Below, in pieces: positions 8,081-15,579 of a stretch of DNA of 64,000 nt. Within the stretch, counting starts at the first letter, position 1, and each line of letters starts with the position of its first letter. This stretch comes from Micromonospora sp. C31 (GTDB lineage Bacteria > Actinomycetota > Actinomycetes > Mycobacteriales > Micromonosporaceae), in the NCBI RefSeq assembly GCF_018070575.1, contig NZ_JAGPXN010000025.1, forward strand, positions 1-64,000. Reading direction: 5' to 3'. Position numbers and translations under genes: made by a program. The notes under the pieces are model-generated. The model had not been told where the DNA came from, made no database searches, and worked only from the letters and a program-made list of their open reading frames with translations.

Positions 8081-8901
8081 TGCACGCCGTCCGGTTCGGG
8101 CCAGTCCCAGTGGGCGACCAACGTCCGGCGTACGCCGGCGTCGAGCATCGCTTGGCTGCGATGTCGGCCGTTGACGTAGAAGCGTCTGCCGTCGTCGTCG
8201 CGGCTGGGCTGGATCGGCTCCAGGATCAGGCTCGCAGCGGCATCGCGCGTCCATGAGTCGGCCGGAGCCTGGCCGATGAAGGTGGACACCGCAGGGAAGT
8301 GCTCGTCCGCCTCCAGGTAGCCCTGCCGCAACGGGGTAGCGGCGGTGCGAGCGATGGCCCGGATCGCGATGGCGGAGGCTGCGCTCCAGTCACCGCGGTG
8401 GTACCAGCAGCATGTACGACCCTGGTGTCGTGGTGCCAGCTGGCGTGCCAGCCGCTGCCCCCACGACGTACCGGCGGGCATGCATGGCGGCTCGCCATGC
8501 AGATCGGGCCTGGGCAGCGTGATCACCCGGGCGACGGCGAAGCGTAGCTGTCCCTCGGCGGCCGGCTCAGGCGGGGTGTACTCGCCGCGGCTCGAGTCGA
8601 CCGGCCCGCCGACCAGCTGTGCCAGCTCGGCTGGGCTCAGCGCCGGCCCCCACCGCACCGGCCGCTGCACGGTGTGCCGGCCGGCGGCGACGAAGCGGAA
8701 CTGTTGGAAGCCGAAGTCACGCTCGTCGAGGAGTTGGTGGGCGATAAACAGCGGCGGCTCTACCTCATCGGGACAGAGCCGCCGCCAGATGTCCTCGGCG
8801 TAATGCTCGGCGGCGTTCATCAGGCTGGTGCCCTCGCGGTCGACCTGGGTCACCACGGCCACGGGTCGATGTCCTGACGCGGTAAACATCTGAACTCTCA
8901 T
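8077..8901 (-). CDS. ParB/sulfiredoxin-like protein, about 274 aa
   Basis: Near the C terminus the sequence GRHRSQAMLDAGVRRT matches the GxxR motif of the ParB/Srx nucleotide-binding fold (compare GERR/GHRR boxes). Upstream are a tryptophan-containing segment and a Cys-Cys pair (GRTCCWYHRGDW). The protein may be a stand-alone ParB-like NTPase or nuclease, unrelated in role to the partition ParB. The ATG at 8901 is chosen because the preceding 71 in-frame codons are arginine/proline-rich and not protein-like; ribosome-binding support is weak and an ATG five codons on is also possible. It is the first gene of a two-gene unit with the GNAT protein. The gap 8902-9114 shows no gene. Confidence 0.62.
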   Translation of the reverse strand: MRVQMFTASGHRPVAVVTQVDREGTSLMNAAEHYAEDIWRRLCPDEVEPPLFIAHQLLDERDFGFQQFRFVAAGRHTVQRPVRWGPALSPAELAQLVGGPVDSSRGEYTPPEPAAEGQLRFAVARVITLPRPDLHGEPPCMPAGTSWGQRLARQLAPRHQGRTCCWYHRGDWSAASAIAIRAIARTAATPLRQGYLEADEHFPAVSTFIGQAPADSWTRDAAASLILEPIQPSRDDDGRRFYVNGRHRSQAMLDAGVRRTLVAHWDWPEPDGVQ

Positions 8902-9114
8902 CCCGCCGCGAGGGGTACGGAACTGGTGCTCGTCCACGGTCCGCCGGCGAGGCGCCCCATGCTCGCCCAGCAGGCGAGCGCTTCGTTGCGACGCGGTCGG
9001 GCCTACCGCTTCATCCACGCCGGTCACATTACGTCGCGAGCCGGGTTGTCCGCGAGCGTGTGATGCATGGCGGACATCCCTTCGGGTGGCCGGCAATGAT
9101 GCTGGCAGCATCAC

Positions 9115-10983
9115 CTACGGCTGTGCGGACGTCTGACCCGTCGCAGTCCGGCTGGTCAGCGTCTTGAGGTCCTGCTGGGCCCAATCGATGACCTGGGGCC
9201 ATGGCATCCGCAGCGGCCCCTGGTGCTTGAGGATGAAGGCCCACAGAGGGCTGCGCTCCGGCTGTCGCCACGCGTTGGTCAGGGAGACCAGCCAGGTGCC
9301 CTGGTCGAGGTCGGCGGTCCAGTCCCGCAGGGCGCAGCGAACCAGCGCCCGGTACAGGGCGCGGGGACCGCTGCCGGAGTAGCCCCAGGTGTAGCCGGGC
9401 TCGCTACCCGGGTTGGGCAGCGGGTCGACCTGCATGCGGCCGTCGGGCTGCGGGGTCAGGGCGAACACGGCCGCGGGCCGGCCGCCGTCGCTGGCGATGA
9501 CGGTCTGCTCGCCCCACCCGTCCGGCAAGTTGGTGGGCCACTCGGCGCTGTAGGACGCCTCGCCGGGGGTGGGTTCGCTGTCCTCGATGACAAGACGGCC
9601 TGCCGGGTCCCGGTAGAGCCCGGCTACCTCGGCGACCGCGCGCTCGATCATGCCGTGCTCTCGGATGGTGTCGATGTGGGTCTCCAGCACCAGCAGCCGT
9701 GCCAGCCGGCGCGTCGGTGCGCGAAGCAGCCGGTCGCGTTCGGCGTCGCTGAGCGGCTGAAGGGTTTTGCGCCACTGGTCAAGCACCGGACCGACGCCGC
9801 TGACGGTGCACCGGGTCGGCGCGGTGAAGACGACCTCGGGGTGGCTGCGGTGCAGAGCAACCCCGGCAAGGCGGGCGGTGTGCCACAGCGCGTCGGCCAC
9901 CGGCGAGTCCCAAGGAAGGCCGGCCTCCTCCTCGCGCAGTGTGGGCAGCTCCGTGGCCATGGCGTCCGGGTCGCGGGGCGCGGCGGAGGCGGTCGCCACC
10001 ACGTGCTCCACGTCGATACTGGGCCAGTCGGGACGTGCCGGGCGAGCGACGATGTACCAGCCGTCGCCGCGATCGCGGCTGGTGCTGTGGCGCGTCTGCT
10101 CGTAGCGCAGGGTCTGCATGGCGTCAGCGGCGAGCAGGCCGAAGGCGTGCGGATACCGCAGGTGTAGTCCCGCGTCGACGCCGGCGGCCACTCGGTCGCG
10201 GGTGGCGGGCCAGTCGGTCGTGGTGTCAGGGACGGTGACCGTGCCGGACTCGCCGTAGGCCTGCATGAGCCGGACCGCGTCGGGGGTGCAGGTCCGGTAG
10301 TACCACAGTGGCACCGGCCGGCCGAGAACCTGCTGGATCTCGCTGGCGTCGACGTAGCCGATGTAGGTGGTCTGCACGTGGCGGGGGTCCGCCTGCACCG
10401 GCTGCTCCTCCGCGGTCTGCGCCAGGCCGGTGAGGAACCGGGGAAGCCAGCTGACGGGTGCCGCCTCGGGGTGCGGCACCCGCAGCCGGAACGCCTCGAT
10501 GCTCTGGTGCTCCTCGTCCATGCCGAACAGGACCGCCTCGGGCACGAGCACCACGGCGTCGGCCCAGAACACCGGGTGCAGCACCTCGGCGGCGACCCGG
10601 GCGGCCACCTCGGGGCTGAGCCCGTAGTCGTTGTGCCGCATGACGTGCACCACGTGGCCGTGTGGGGTGTCGTAGACAATCACCGACACGGTCTGCGGGT
10701 CGTGCCCTTCCACCACCAGGTCGCGCCGCTCAATGATCGGTACCGGCGCCGGGGCCGGCTCCCAGCCGATCGGCCAGTCGGCATCATCGGGCACCTGCCG
10801 CTGGGTACGCCGGCACCAGCTGTCGATGGTCCGGGCGTGCCAGTACGGCCGCCCGTCCGGGTCGTGCCCGTCGGGGTGGGCCAGCCGCCCCGCACCCAGC
10901 AGCGCGCGGGCGCGGCTGTCGCTGATGCCCACCCGCCGCGCGTACTGAGCGAGGGTGTACCGCAGTTCGCCGTCTCGTGCCAT
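9115..10983 (-). CDS. Large hypothetical protein with N-terminal HTH, 622 aa
   Basis: GGGAGG lies 5 nt before the ATG. Residues 8-55 look like an excisionase-type winged helix: LAQYARRVGISDSRARALLG followed by PDGRPYWHARTIDSW, a wing with the typical RPYW element. The remaining 560 residues are rich in tryptophan and proline and show no motif I recognise. AT-richer sequence upstream (about 11000-11035, including CTATAAGTC on the minus strand) is a plausible promoter. The gene stands alone and ends 214 bp before the next leftward gene. Confidence 0.75.
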   Translation of the reverse strand: MARDGELRYTLAQYARRVGISDSRARALLGAGRLAHPDGHDPDGRPYWHARTIDSWCRRTQRQVPDDADWPIGWEPAPAPVPIIERRDLVVEGHDPQTVSVIVYDTPHGHVVHVMRHNDYGLSPEVAARVAAEVLHPVFWADAVVLVPEAVLFGMDEEHQSIEAFRLRVPHPEAAPVSWLPRFLTGLAQTAEEQPVQADPRHVQTTYIGYVDASEIQQVLGRPVPLWYYRTCTPDAVRLMQAYGESGTVTVPDTTTDWPATRDRVAAGVDAGLHLRYPHAFGLLAADAMQTLRYEQTRHSTSRDRGDGWYIVARPARPDWPSIDVEHVVATASAAPRDPDAMATELPTLREEEAGLPWDSPVADALWHTARLAGVALHRSHPEVVFTAPTRCTVSGVGPVLDQWRKTLQPLSDAERDRLLRAPTRRLARLLVLETHIDTIREHGMIERAVAEVAGLYRDPAGRLVIEDSEPTPGEASYSAEWPTNLPDGWGEQTVIASDGGRPAAVFALTPQPDGRMQVDPLPNPGSEPGYTWGYSGSGPRALYRALVRCALRDWTADLDQGTWLVSLTNAWRQPERSPLWAFILKHQGPLRMPWPQVIDWAQQDLKTLTSRTATGQTSAQP

Positions 10984-11189
10984 GGTCGCCTCCCAGAGGG
11001 TTGTCCTCAGTTGACTTATAGACCGATACCGTAACCGGGAGCGAGCGGTTTTCCAACCCTGCCCGGCCGCTAATCCACGCGGCTAATGGAGAAGTAGTCG
11101 TTGAAGGGACACGAGCGCAGCCGGATTCGCGCGGCGATGTCAGCGTTGAGGTGGCTGCTCGACACGGTCGGATACGTCCGGCACGGGGG

Positions 11190-11337
11190 TTAGTGGTCCA
11201 GAGTCGGGGGAAAGCTGGCGTCCGGCTGGGCAACCGCCGGCCAGTCCTGCGCGTCGGCAACCGCCGGCCAGTCCTGCGCGTCGGCGGCCGCGGTGGCGCG
11301 AGCGGCGGCGTGGTCGCCGCGCGCGGCAGCGCGGCCC
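11190..11337 (-). pseudogene. Truncated copy of the end of the Rep-like gene
   Basis: The last ~45 codons, stop and following bases of the gene at 17923-19956 are repeated here at roughly 80% identity (compare ARGDHATARAIAADAQDWPA with ARGDHAAARATAAADAQDWP). A 27-bp unit is tandemly duplicated (11231-11257 and 11258-11284), so DAQDWPAVA occurs twice in frame. No start or upstream part of the gene is present. The copy is a scar of duplication or recombination. The neighbouring 11338-11434 shows nothing. Confidence 0.7.
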
Positions 11338-11434
11338 TTGGGGACCATCGGCAGTGGATCCGGCGCTAAGCCGTAAATCGCCCTGGTCGGGGGCCGGTAG
11401 AGGGTAGAGCGGCCGAGATGTTGGGGGGGCGTTG

Positions 11435-11563
11435 TCCCGGAAACGTCCCGCAATCCCGGTCCCGACAGATCGGCGCTGGGACAGGTTTCGAGACTCGCCG
11501 TCCTGAGCGAACGGCTCCTACTGATGATCTTTGCAAGCCGTCCCGCAACGAGCGTTTCCGGGA
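11435..11563. repeat. Paired inverted/direct repeats, possible transposon end or recombination site
   Basis: TCCCGGAAACG (11435-11445) is repeated inverted as CGTTTCCGGGA (11553-11563), and CGTCCCGCAA occurs directly at 11444-11453 and 11539-11548. A G-run precedes the left copy. The arrangement resembles remnants of mobile-element ends or a recombinase site. No transposase is nearby. Confidence 0.4.
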
Positions 11564-11611
11564 TAAACGTCGCTTAGTGGCCGGATTCGCGGCCGTTGGT
11601 CCTCACGGCCG

Positions 11612-12016
11612 CTACGCGGGCATGTGGATGACCGGTAGGTGTCCCTCGGGCCCGTACCGGTTGCCCTCGCTGGTCAGGATCGAGGCTCGGTGCTCCAGGG
11701 CGGCCATCACCGTGGCGGCCAGGTCGACGCGGCCGGTGAGCCCACGCCAGTACGACAGTTCCTGCCACGACTCGCCCCGGGTGGGCAGCCGTGCGCAGGA
11801 GTCGTGGCTGAGCAGCCGGTGCAGGTGCTTTCGGTGCTTGGCGTCAGCGGCCAGCTCCAGGGCCTCAGCGGCAGCAACGGCGGTGATGCCAAAGCGCTGG
11901 CCATCGGTGATGACCTCACCGATGGGTTCGCCGACGTGGATCGAGTACGGGTAGGCCAGCAGCGCTGAGCGGTCTAGCACCAGCGCGACCGGGCGCTGCT
12001 CGTCCTCGGCGCTCAC
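11612..12016 (-). CDS. PIN-domain toxin-like protein (VapC-like), 134 aa
   Basis: The N terminus VALVLDRSALLAY is the first strand of a PIN ribonuclease domain with its first catalytic Asp. A second acidic residue lies in AVAAAEALEL, and a helix DLAATVMAALEHRASILTSE occupies the place where PIN toxins usually read LVTTD. The last acid therefore appears shifted or lost, and activity may be reduced. The GTG start overlaps the antitoxin stop as GTGA, the standard toxin-antitoxin arrangement. VapC toxins cleave tRNA or rRNA and stabilise plasmids by post-segregational killing. The assignment rests on the operon structure plus the weak PIN motifs. Confidence 0.68.
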   Translation of the reverse strand: MSAEDEQRPVALVLDRSALLAYPYSIHVGEPIGEVITDGQRFGITAVAAAEALELAADAKHRKHLHRLLSHDSCARLPTRGESWQELSYWRGLTGRVDLAATVMAALEHRASILTSEGNRYGPEGHLPVIHMPA

Positions 12017-12312
12017 GCGGCCGGCCGGCTGGCGTCGTCCGCCTCATCCTGCATGTGCTGGCGCACCCGGTCGCGCACGGCCTCGTACCGCTCGTGGGGC
12101 CAGTGGGCCTGCACCTGTAGCCGGCGAGCACGGGCCTCGGCCATGCCTTGCTCGGTGAGCTGCACCCCGGCATCGGCCATCAGCGCACGGAACTCGTCCA
12201 TGCGCCTGCGGTCGCGGACGGCCTGGGCGACGTACGCGGAGGCGTTGGGCTGCTGCTCCAGGGTCTCGGCCACGTCCTCGGGCACGGAGACCGTCACTCG
12301 GCGCTTTGTCAT
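12013..12312 (-). CDS. RHH antitoxin-like protein (VapB-like), 99 aa
   Basis: The N terminus RRVTVSVPEDVAETLEQ is a ribbon-helix-helix (CopG/MetJ-type) DNA-binding segment, followed by a helical, charged C-terminal tail that would wrap the toxin. GGAG lies about 13 nt before the ATG and TATGAC overlaps the leader, so the transcript may be short-leadered. Together with the PIN protein it forms a VapBC-like module, probably autorepressed by the antitoxin. Confidence 0.7.
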   Translation of the reverse strand: MTKRRVTVSVPEDVAETLEQQPNASAYVAQAVRDRRRMDEFRALMADAGVQLTEQGMAEARARRLQVQAHWPHERYEAVRDRVRQHMQDEADDASRPAA

Positions 12313-12339
12313 ACGGATCAGGCTACTCCTGTCATACCT

Positions 12340-12573
12340 TTACGTACAGCAACGGCACGAACTCAGAAAGGCGCTGGGCCAGGGGTGCGGTCCGAGACCG
12401 GGATCGGGGGGCTGTTGGCCGACGTCGGCCAGCTCCCGCGCCAGGTCACGCTCGATCAGCACGGCTTGGCCGTTGACGTGGGTGCAGTCCGGCCGCTCGC
12501 AGGTGAACCCGCCACCGGGAAGCCGCCGGTGGTCCTGGTCGTACGTCGTCGTGGCGTTGTCGATGTCGGTCAC
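12340..12573 (-). CDS. Small hypothetical protein, 77 aa
   Basis: The GTG start overlaps the stop of the upstream gene as GTGA, with AAGGA 8 nt before. The product has a possible metal site (FTCERPDCTHVNG) and two cysteines at the end (CRCC). It is the last member of the prim-pol operon. Function unknown. Confidence 0.6.
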   Translation of the reverse strand: MTDIDNATTTYDQDHRRLPGGGFTCERPDCTHVNGQAVLIERDLARELADVGQQPPDPGLGPHPWPSAFLSSCRCCT

Positions 12574-12758
12574 GGTCTCGTCCTTCTGTCTGGTGGCGTA
12601 CCGGCGGGAAGTTCGGCGTGCAGGTAGAGGGAAACGCCGTCGCCGCTGCGGCGGGGGACCGGCCGGCTGGTGCGGGTGATGGTGAGGGCCTGGGCGATGG
12701 CGGCGGACGTGGCGTGCAGCTCGTCGACGTCGTTGGCAACCAGGCGCACCCGGATCAC
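12570..12758 (-). CDS. Small conserved hypothetical protein, 62 aa
   Basis: The frame starts at a GTG that overlaps the prim-pol stop (GTGA) and ends by overlapping the next GTG in the same way. The sequence begins VIRVRLVANDVDELHATSAA and continues with a beta strand near SLYLHAEL, a compact alpha/beta fold. I recall similar short proteins between replication genes of actinobacterial ICEs but cannot name the family. It is too short for most automatic callers; the double overlap is the main support. Confidence 0.68.
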   Translation of the reverse strand: MIRVRLVANDVDELHATSAAIAQALTITRTSRPVPRRSGDGVSLYLHAELPAGTPPDRRTRP

Positions 12759-13288
12759 GAGGTGACCACCGCGGTGGTGTGGCGCGAGCCGGTCAGGCGG
12801 GCAGTGAGCCAGGGCGGCAGCGGCGCGATCGGCAGGTCGCGGTCGATCTTGTAGGGGCGGCCGTCGACGACGGAGCCGGGGCCGACCAGGTAGCCGCCCA
12901 GACGGTGGCCGGGAGCGCGGACGTCGACGCCGGGCCACCGGCTGATCGAGCTGGGCACCACCACACCGGTCGGGGCGCGGAAGTAGAGGTGCAGGCCGCC
13001 GTGAGCGGTGGCGACGGTGAGGGTGTCCGGCCAGGGCCAGCGGGCCGCGGCGCACAGCGCCCGCAGGGTGTCGACGCCGTCGACGCCGTCCTTGCGGTCC
13101 AGGTCCAGGCCGACCACGTGCGAGGCGCGGCAGGCGACGCCGATGTTGACGCCGTCGGGCCAGTCGGCAACCACGGCGGGGTCGGTGGTGACCTGGCGTG
13201 GCCAGCCCGGGGCGGCGCGCTTGGCGCCGGCCGGCAGTGGAAACACCGCCAGGCCGGCCGCCAGCGCGTGGGCCAGGTCAGTCTTCAT
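12755..13288 (-). CDS. Stand-alone prim-pol domain protein, 177 aa
   Basis: The whole protein is the N-terminal domain of bifunctional DNA primase/polymerases. VVGLDLDRKDG (residues about 56-66) carries the catalytic DxD pair, and GGLHLYFRAPTG (about 98-109) the HxH-type nucleotide-binding motif; the PPWL end is also typical. Usual relatives are fused to a helicase; here the domain is alone, as on some actinobacterial integrative plasmids. It would synthesise primers for element replication. Its start lies inside the end of the zinc-protein gene (11-bp overlap), and two short genes follow with GTGA overlaps, so this is a tight four-gene unit. Confidence 0.85.
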   Translation of the reverse strand: MKTDLAHALAAGLAVFPLPAGAKRAAPGWPRQVTTDPAVVADWPDGVNIGVACRASHVVGLDLDRKDGVDGVDTLRALCAAARWPWPDTLTVATAHGGLHLYFRAPTGVVVPSSISRWPGVDVRAPGHRLGGYLVGPGSVVDGRPYKIDRDLPIAPLPPWLTARLTGSRHTTAVVTS

Positions 13289-13778
13289 CGTCGACGTCGT
13301 CGTAGCAGGTGCAGTCGTAGTGGTTCTGCATGTTGCCGCCGCACTCGGGGCACTCGTTGCGCTCGCGGCGTTCGTCGGCGCTCATGAACTCGTTGTGACG
13401 CCAGCCGGTGCACTGGCCGTTGTAGCAGCCACAGCCGGGGCACTCGGGGCAGACCATTCCGTTGGTCCAGCCACACTTCTCGCACATCACCTGGTTGAGC
13501 GGGGAGTCGTACTCGACCTGGGCGTCGGCGAAGGACCAGCCGTTGCACTGCGCGAGGTCCTGGATCTCCTCCACCGAGGTGGCGGCCCGGTCGGCGTCCT
13601 CGCCGGCGTGGGCCATGCGCAGCGCGACGGCGGCACGGAAGGCGTGCGCCTGGCGCTCGGTCTCTGGCAGGGTCAGAGTGGCCAGCACGCCTTCGCGGGC
13701 CTGGGTGTAGGTCTCTCCGGTGCTGTCGCGGCGCTCGATCACCGCGCGGGTGAGCCTGCGGTTGGTCTTCGGCATCAT
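13278..13778 (-). CDS. Cysteine-rich zinc-ribbon protein, 166 aa
   Basis: GAGGAACGAG precedes two tandem ATGs. The N-terminal half is helical. The C-terminal half has about ten cysteines in CxxC pairs (CEKCGWTNGMVCPEC, then CPECGG and CTCYDD), indicating two or three zinc ribbons, and an acidic tail. It leads the operon with the prim-pol gene and may be its DNA-binding partner, which is inference. Confidence 0.75.
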   Translation of the reverse strand: MMPKTNRRLTRAVIERRDSTGETYTQAREGVLATLTLPETERQAHAFRAAVALRMAHAGEDADRAATSVEEIQDLAQCNGWSFADAQVEYDSPLNQVMCEKCGWTNGMVCPECPGCGCYNGQCTGWRHNEFMSADERRERNECPECGGNMQNHYDCTCYDDVDDED

Positions 13779-13979
13779 CAGCTCGTTCCTCGGCGGGGTA
13801 CGCCACGCCCCGACCCCACCGACACGAGGTCATGCCCGACAGCGGTGAGAGTTGGTGAGGCGCTGAGTCTGAGACGTCTTCTCCGCTCGTCGCTCGGCCC
13901 CGGCGTGGCGGGGACGGGCTCCTGGATCGGCTGGCGCGACAGCCGTGCGGGCAGCGTAGCGCAACCCACCGACACCGTG

Positions 13980-14020
13980 CCTGCCGTGTGGTTCCCGATG
14001 AACGGGCACCACACGGCAGG
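13980..14020. terminator. Strong hairpin between two leftward genes
   Basis: A 13-bp perfect stem (CCTGCCGTGTGGT with its complement, 13980-13992/14008-14020) encloses an inner CCCG/CGGG stem with loop ATGAA. No U-run follows. It lies after the gene ending at 14081 and before the one starting at 13778, in a 302-bp gap with no gene, and probably ends or processes that transcript. Confidence 0.55.
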
Positions 14021-14080
14021 CGACGATCCATGCCCGTGCCGGCCGCACTGGCTCGTCAACGTCGGCGGCGGGTCGGTTGG

Positions 14081-14407
14081 TCAGTCTCTGCGGTACAGGG
14101 CCTCGGTAACGGTGTCGATGCCGTGGCGGTCAATCATCTGCTGCAACTCTTGCGCGGGGGTGGGTCGGCCACGGCTGTCGGCGCGGGTCGCTCCCTGCCC
14201 GTGCAGCCCGAGAGCGAAGCGGACGGTCTGCTCGTCCGCGCCGTTGCGCAGGGCCTTGGAGATCTCGGTGGTCTGCTGCTGTTGGAGGCGGGCGGCCTCC
14301 TTGCTGAGCTTGGTCCGGCGGGGGTCCCTGGGGTCCATGCCGGCCAGCTCGGTCTCGACGCGGTCGAGGTCCCGGCCGGTGCCGATCGCTCTGTTGATCC
14401 AACCCAT
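14081..14407 (-). CDS. Small helical hypothetical protein, 108 aa
   Basis: AGGAGG sits 7 nt before the ATG. The protein is charged and helical (TELAGMDPRDPRRTKLSKEA), glutamine-rich in the middle, and has no cysteine or membrane segment. No family recognised. It follows the Nudix gene by 28 bp and is probably co-transcribed with it; a strong hairpin downstream would end the unit. Confidence 0.7.
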   Translation of the reverse strand: MGWINRAIGTGRDLDRVETELAGMDPRDPRRTKLSKEAARLQQQQTTEISKALRNGADEQTVRFALGLHGQGATRADSRGRPTPAQELQQMIDRHGIDTVTEALYRRD

Positions 14408-14435
14408 GTGTCTGTCCTCCTGGGGGCAGGGGTAG

Positions 14436-15425
14436 TCAGTTCTCGTACCAGCGGGTGATCGGGAACGCGCCCGGGGTGTCGGCCGGCGCCGTTTCCAGGT
14501 ACCACTGCTGGTCGGGGCCGGCGGGCTCGCCGGTGTTGACGCCCCACTCGTGGCGGATCTGCGCGTGAGGGTGGGCCGGGTCGGCGGGGGCCAGGGCCTC
14601 GCCCCACACCTCGCGGGCGTAGCGGCGCAGCGCGGTCAGCATCCGGGCCGGGTCGTGGTGGCCCAGGGCGATGATGTCGCCGTCCTCGCCGATGTCGCCC
14701 AGGGCGATGCCGTTGATCTCGGCCACCATGTCCAGCGTCGGCCACGTCGGGGCGCCGAGCAGGTCGCCGAGCATCGGCTGGTGCGCGGGGAACACGATGC
14801 CGCCGACGGTGGTGGCCAGGTGCCGAGCCAGGTCGGTGTAGCTGTCGGCGCGAATCCACTCGGCGCGTTGGGCGTCCTCGCCGGCGACCAGGGCCGGCAG
14901 GTGGCCCGGCTCGTAGACGCCGAGGTCGATCGTGGTGAGGTAGGTGACGATCCACGCCTCGTCGGAGCAGCGGGGGTCCGGCACATAGCGGGCCGGCAGC
15001 GTCCGCACCCACACGTCGGTGAGGTCGACGACCAGGCCGGTCTCCTCGGCCAGCTCGCGCCCGGCCGCAGCGGTCTCGTCCTCGCCGGCCTCGATGTGTC
15101 CGCCGGGCAGCGCCCAGCCTTCCCCACGCGGGCGCTCGATCATGACAATCCAGCGGGCGCCGGTGGTGTCGGTGGCGGTCGCCGCGGCGTCGGCGCAGCG
15201 CGTTTCGCCCCACCAGCCGAGCCGGTTGCGGCCGTAGCGGACGGGGGTGGACTCGAACGGGTTGACCGGGCGGCCGGCCACGACCCGAAACGGGCGCGCG
15301 GCGGTGGCCTGCCGGGCGGGCCAGTTGATGCGGGTCGGGTCGGTCTGGGCCTCGGCCCAGCCCTCGGCGACGCCACGCAGGTAGACCTCGGGGTGGGTGT
15401 AGGTGCGGGCGGTGTCAGTGGTCAT
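14436..15425 (-). CDS. Nudix hydrolase with extra domains, 329 aa
   Basis: A full Nudix box is present at about residues 105-128: GGHIEAGEDETAAAGRELAE followed by ETGL, with the Rexx-EE metal ligands intact. Nudix enzymes cleave nucleoside diphosphates linked to another moiety (for example ADP-ribose, NADH, oxidised nucleotides or RNA caps). The usual domain is 150 residues; here a region of about 60 residues precedes it and about 130 follow, so the substrate cannot be guessed. The ATG at 15425 is chosen over a long arginine/proline-rich upstream extension and has GAAAGG before it. A 37-bp leader shared with the kinase gene upstream begins 38 nt before the start. Confidence 0.85.
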   Translation of the reverse strand: MTTDTARTYTHPEVYLRGVAEGWAEAQTDPTRINWPARQATAARPFRVVAGRPVNPFESTPVRYGRNRLGWWGETRCADAAATATDTTGARWIVMIERPRGEGWALPGGHIEAGEDETAAAGRELAEETGLVVDLTDVWVRTLPARYVPDPRCSDEAWIVTYLTTIDLGVYEPGHLPALVAGEDAQRAEWIRADSYTDLARHLATTVGGIVFPAHQPMLGDLLGAPTWPTLDMVAEINGIALGDIGEDGDIIALGHHDPARMLTALRRYAREVWGEALAPADPAHPHAQIRHEWGVNTGEPAGPDQQWYLETAPADTPGAFPITRWYEN

Positions 15426-15462
15426 GATGATGCTGCCTTTCGGTGTCTCGGGTTGCTGCTGA

Positions 15463-15499
15463 GGCGGTTTCGGATCCGGAGGTAGTGGTCGGGGTCGTG
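15463..15499 (-). repeat. 37-bp leader repeat, copy 1 (Nudix gene)
   Basis: This 37-bp sequence is identical to 16372-16408. Both lie 37-38 nt upstream of a start codon, and similarity continues weakly towards it (GGTTGCTG). It could be a duplicated promoter/5' UTR or a recombination seam; in one frame both encode HDPDHYLRIRNR. Confidence 0.8.
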
Positions 15500-15579
15500 T
15501 TGCTGCACGACCCCGACCGCGCGAACGGTGGTGGTGGTATCGGGTGGGCGGTGCCGCGCCTCGGGCCGGCGTGGCTCGG

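Noticed and set aside
11190..11337. CRISPR-like array from the 27-bp repeats
   Set aside because: Only two adjacent copies without spacers; they are an in-frame duplication in a gene fragment.
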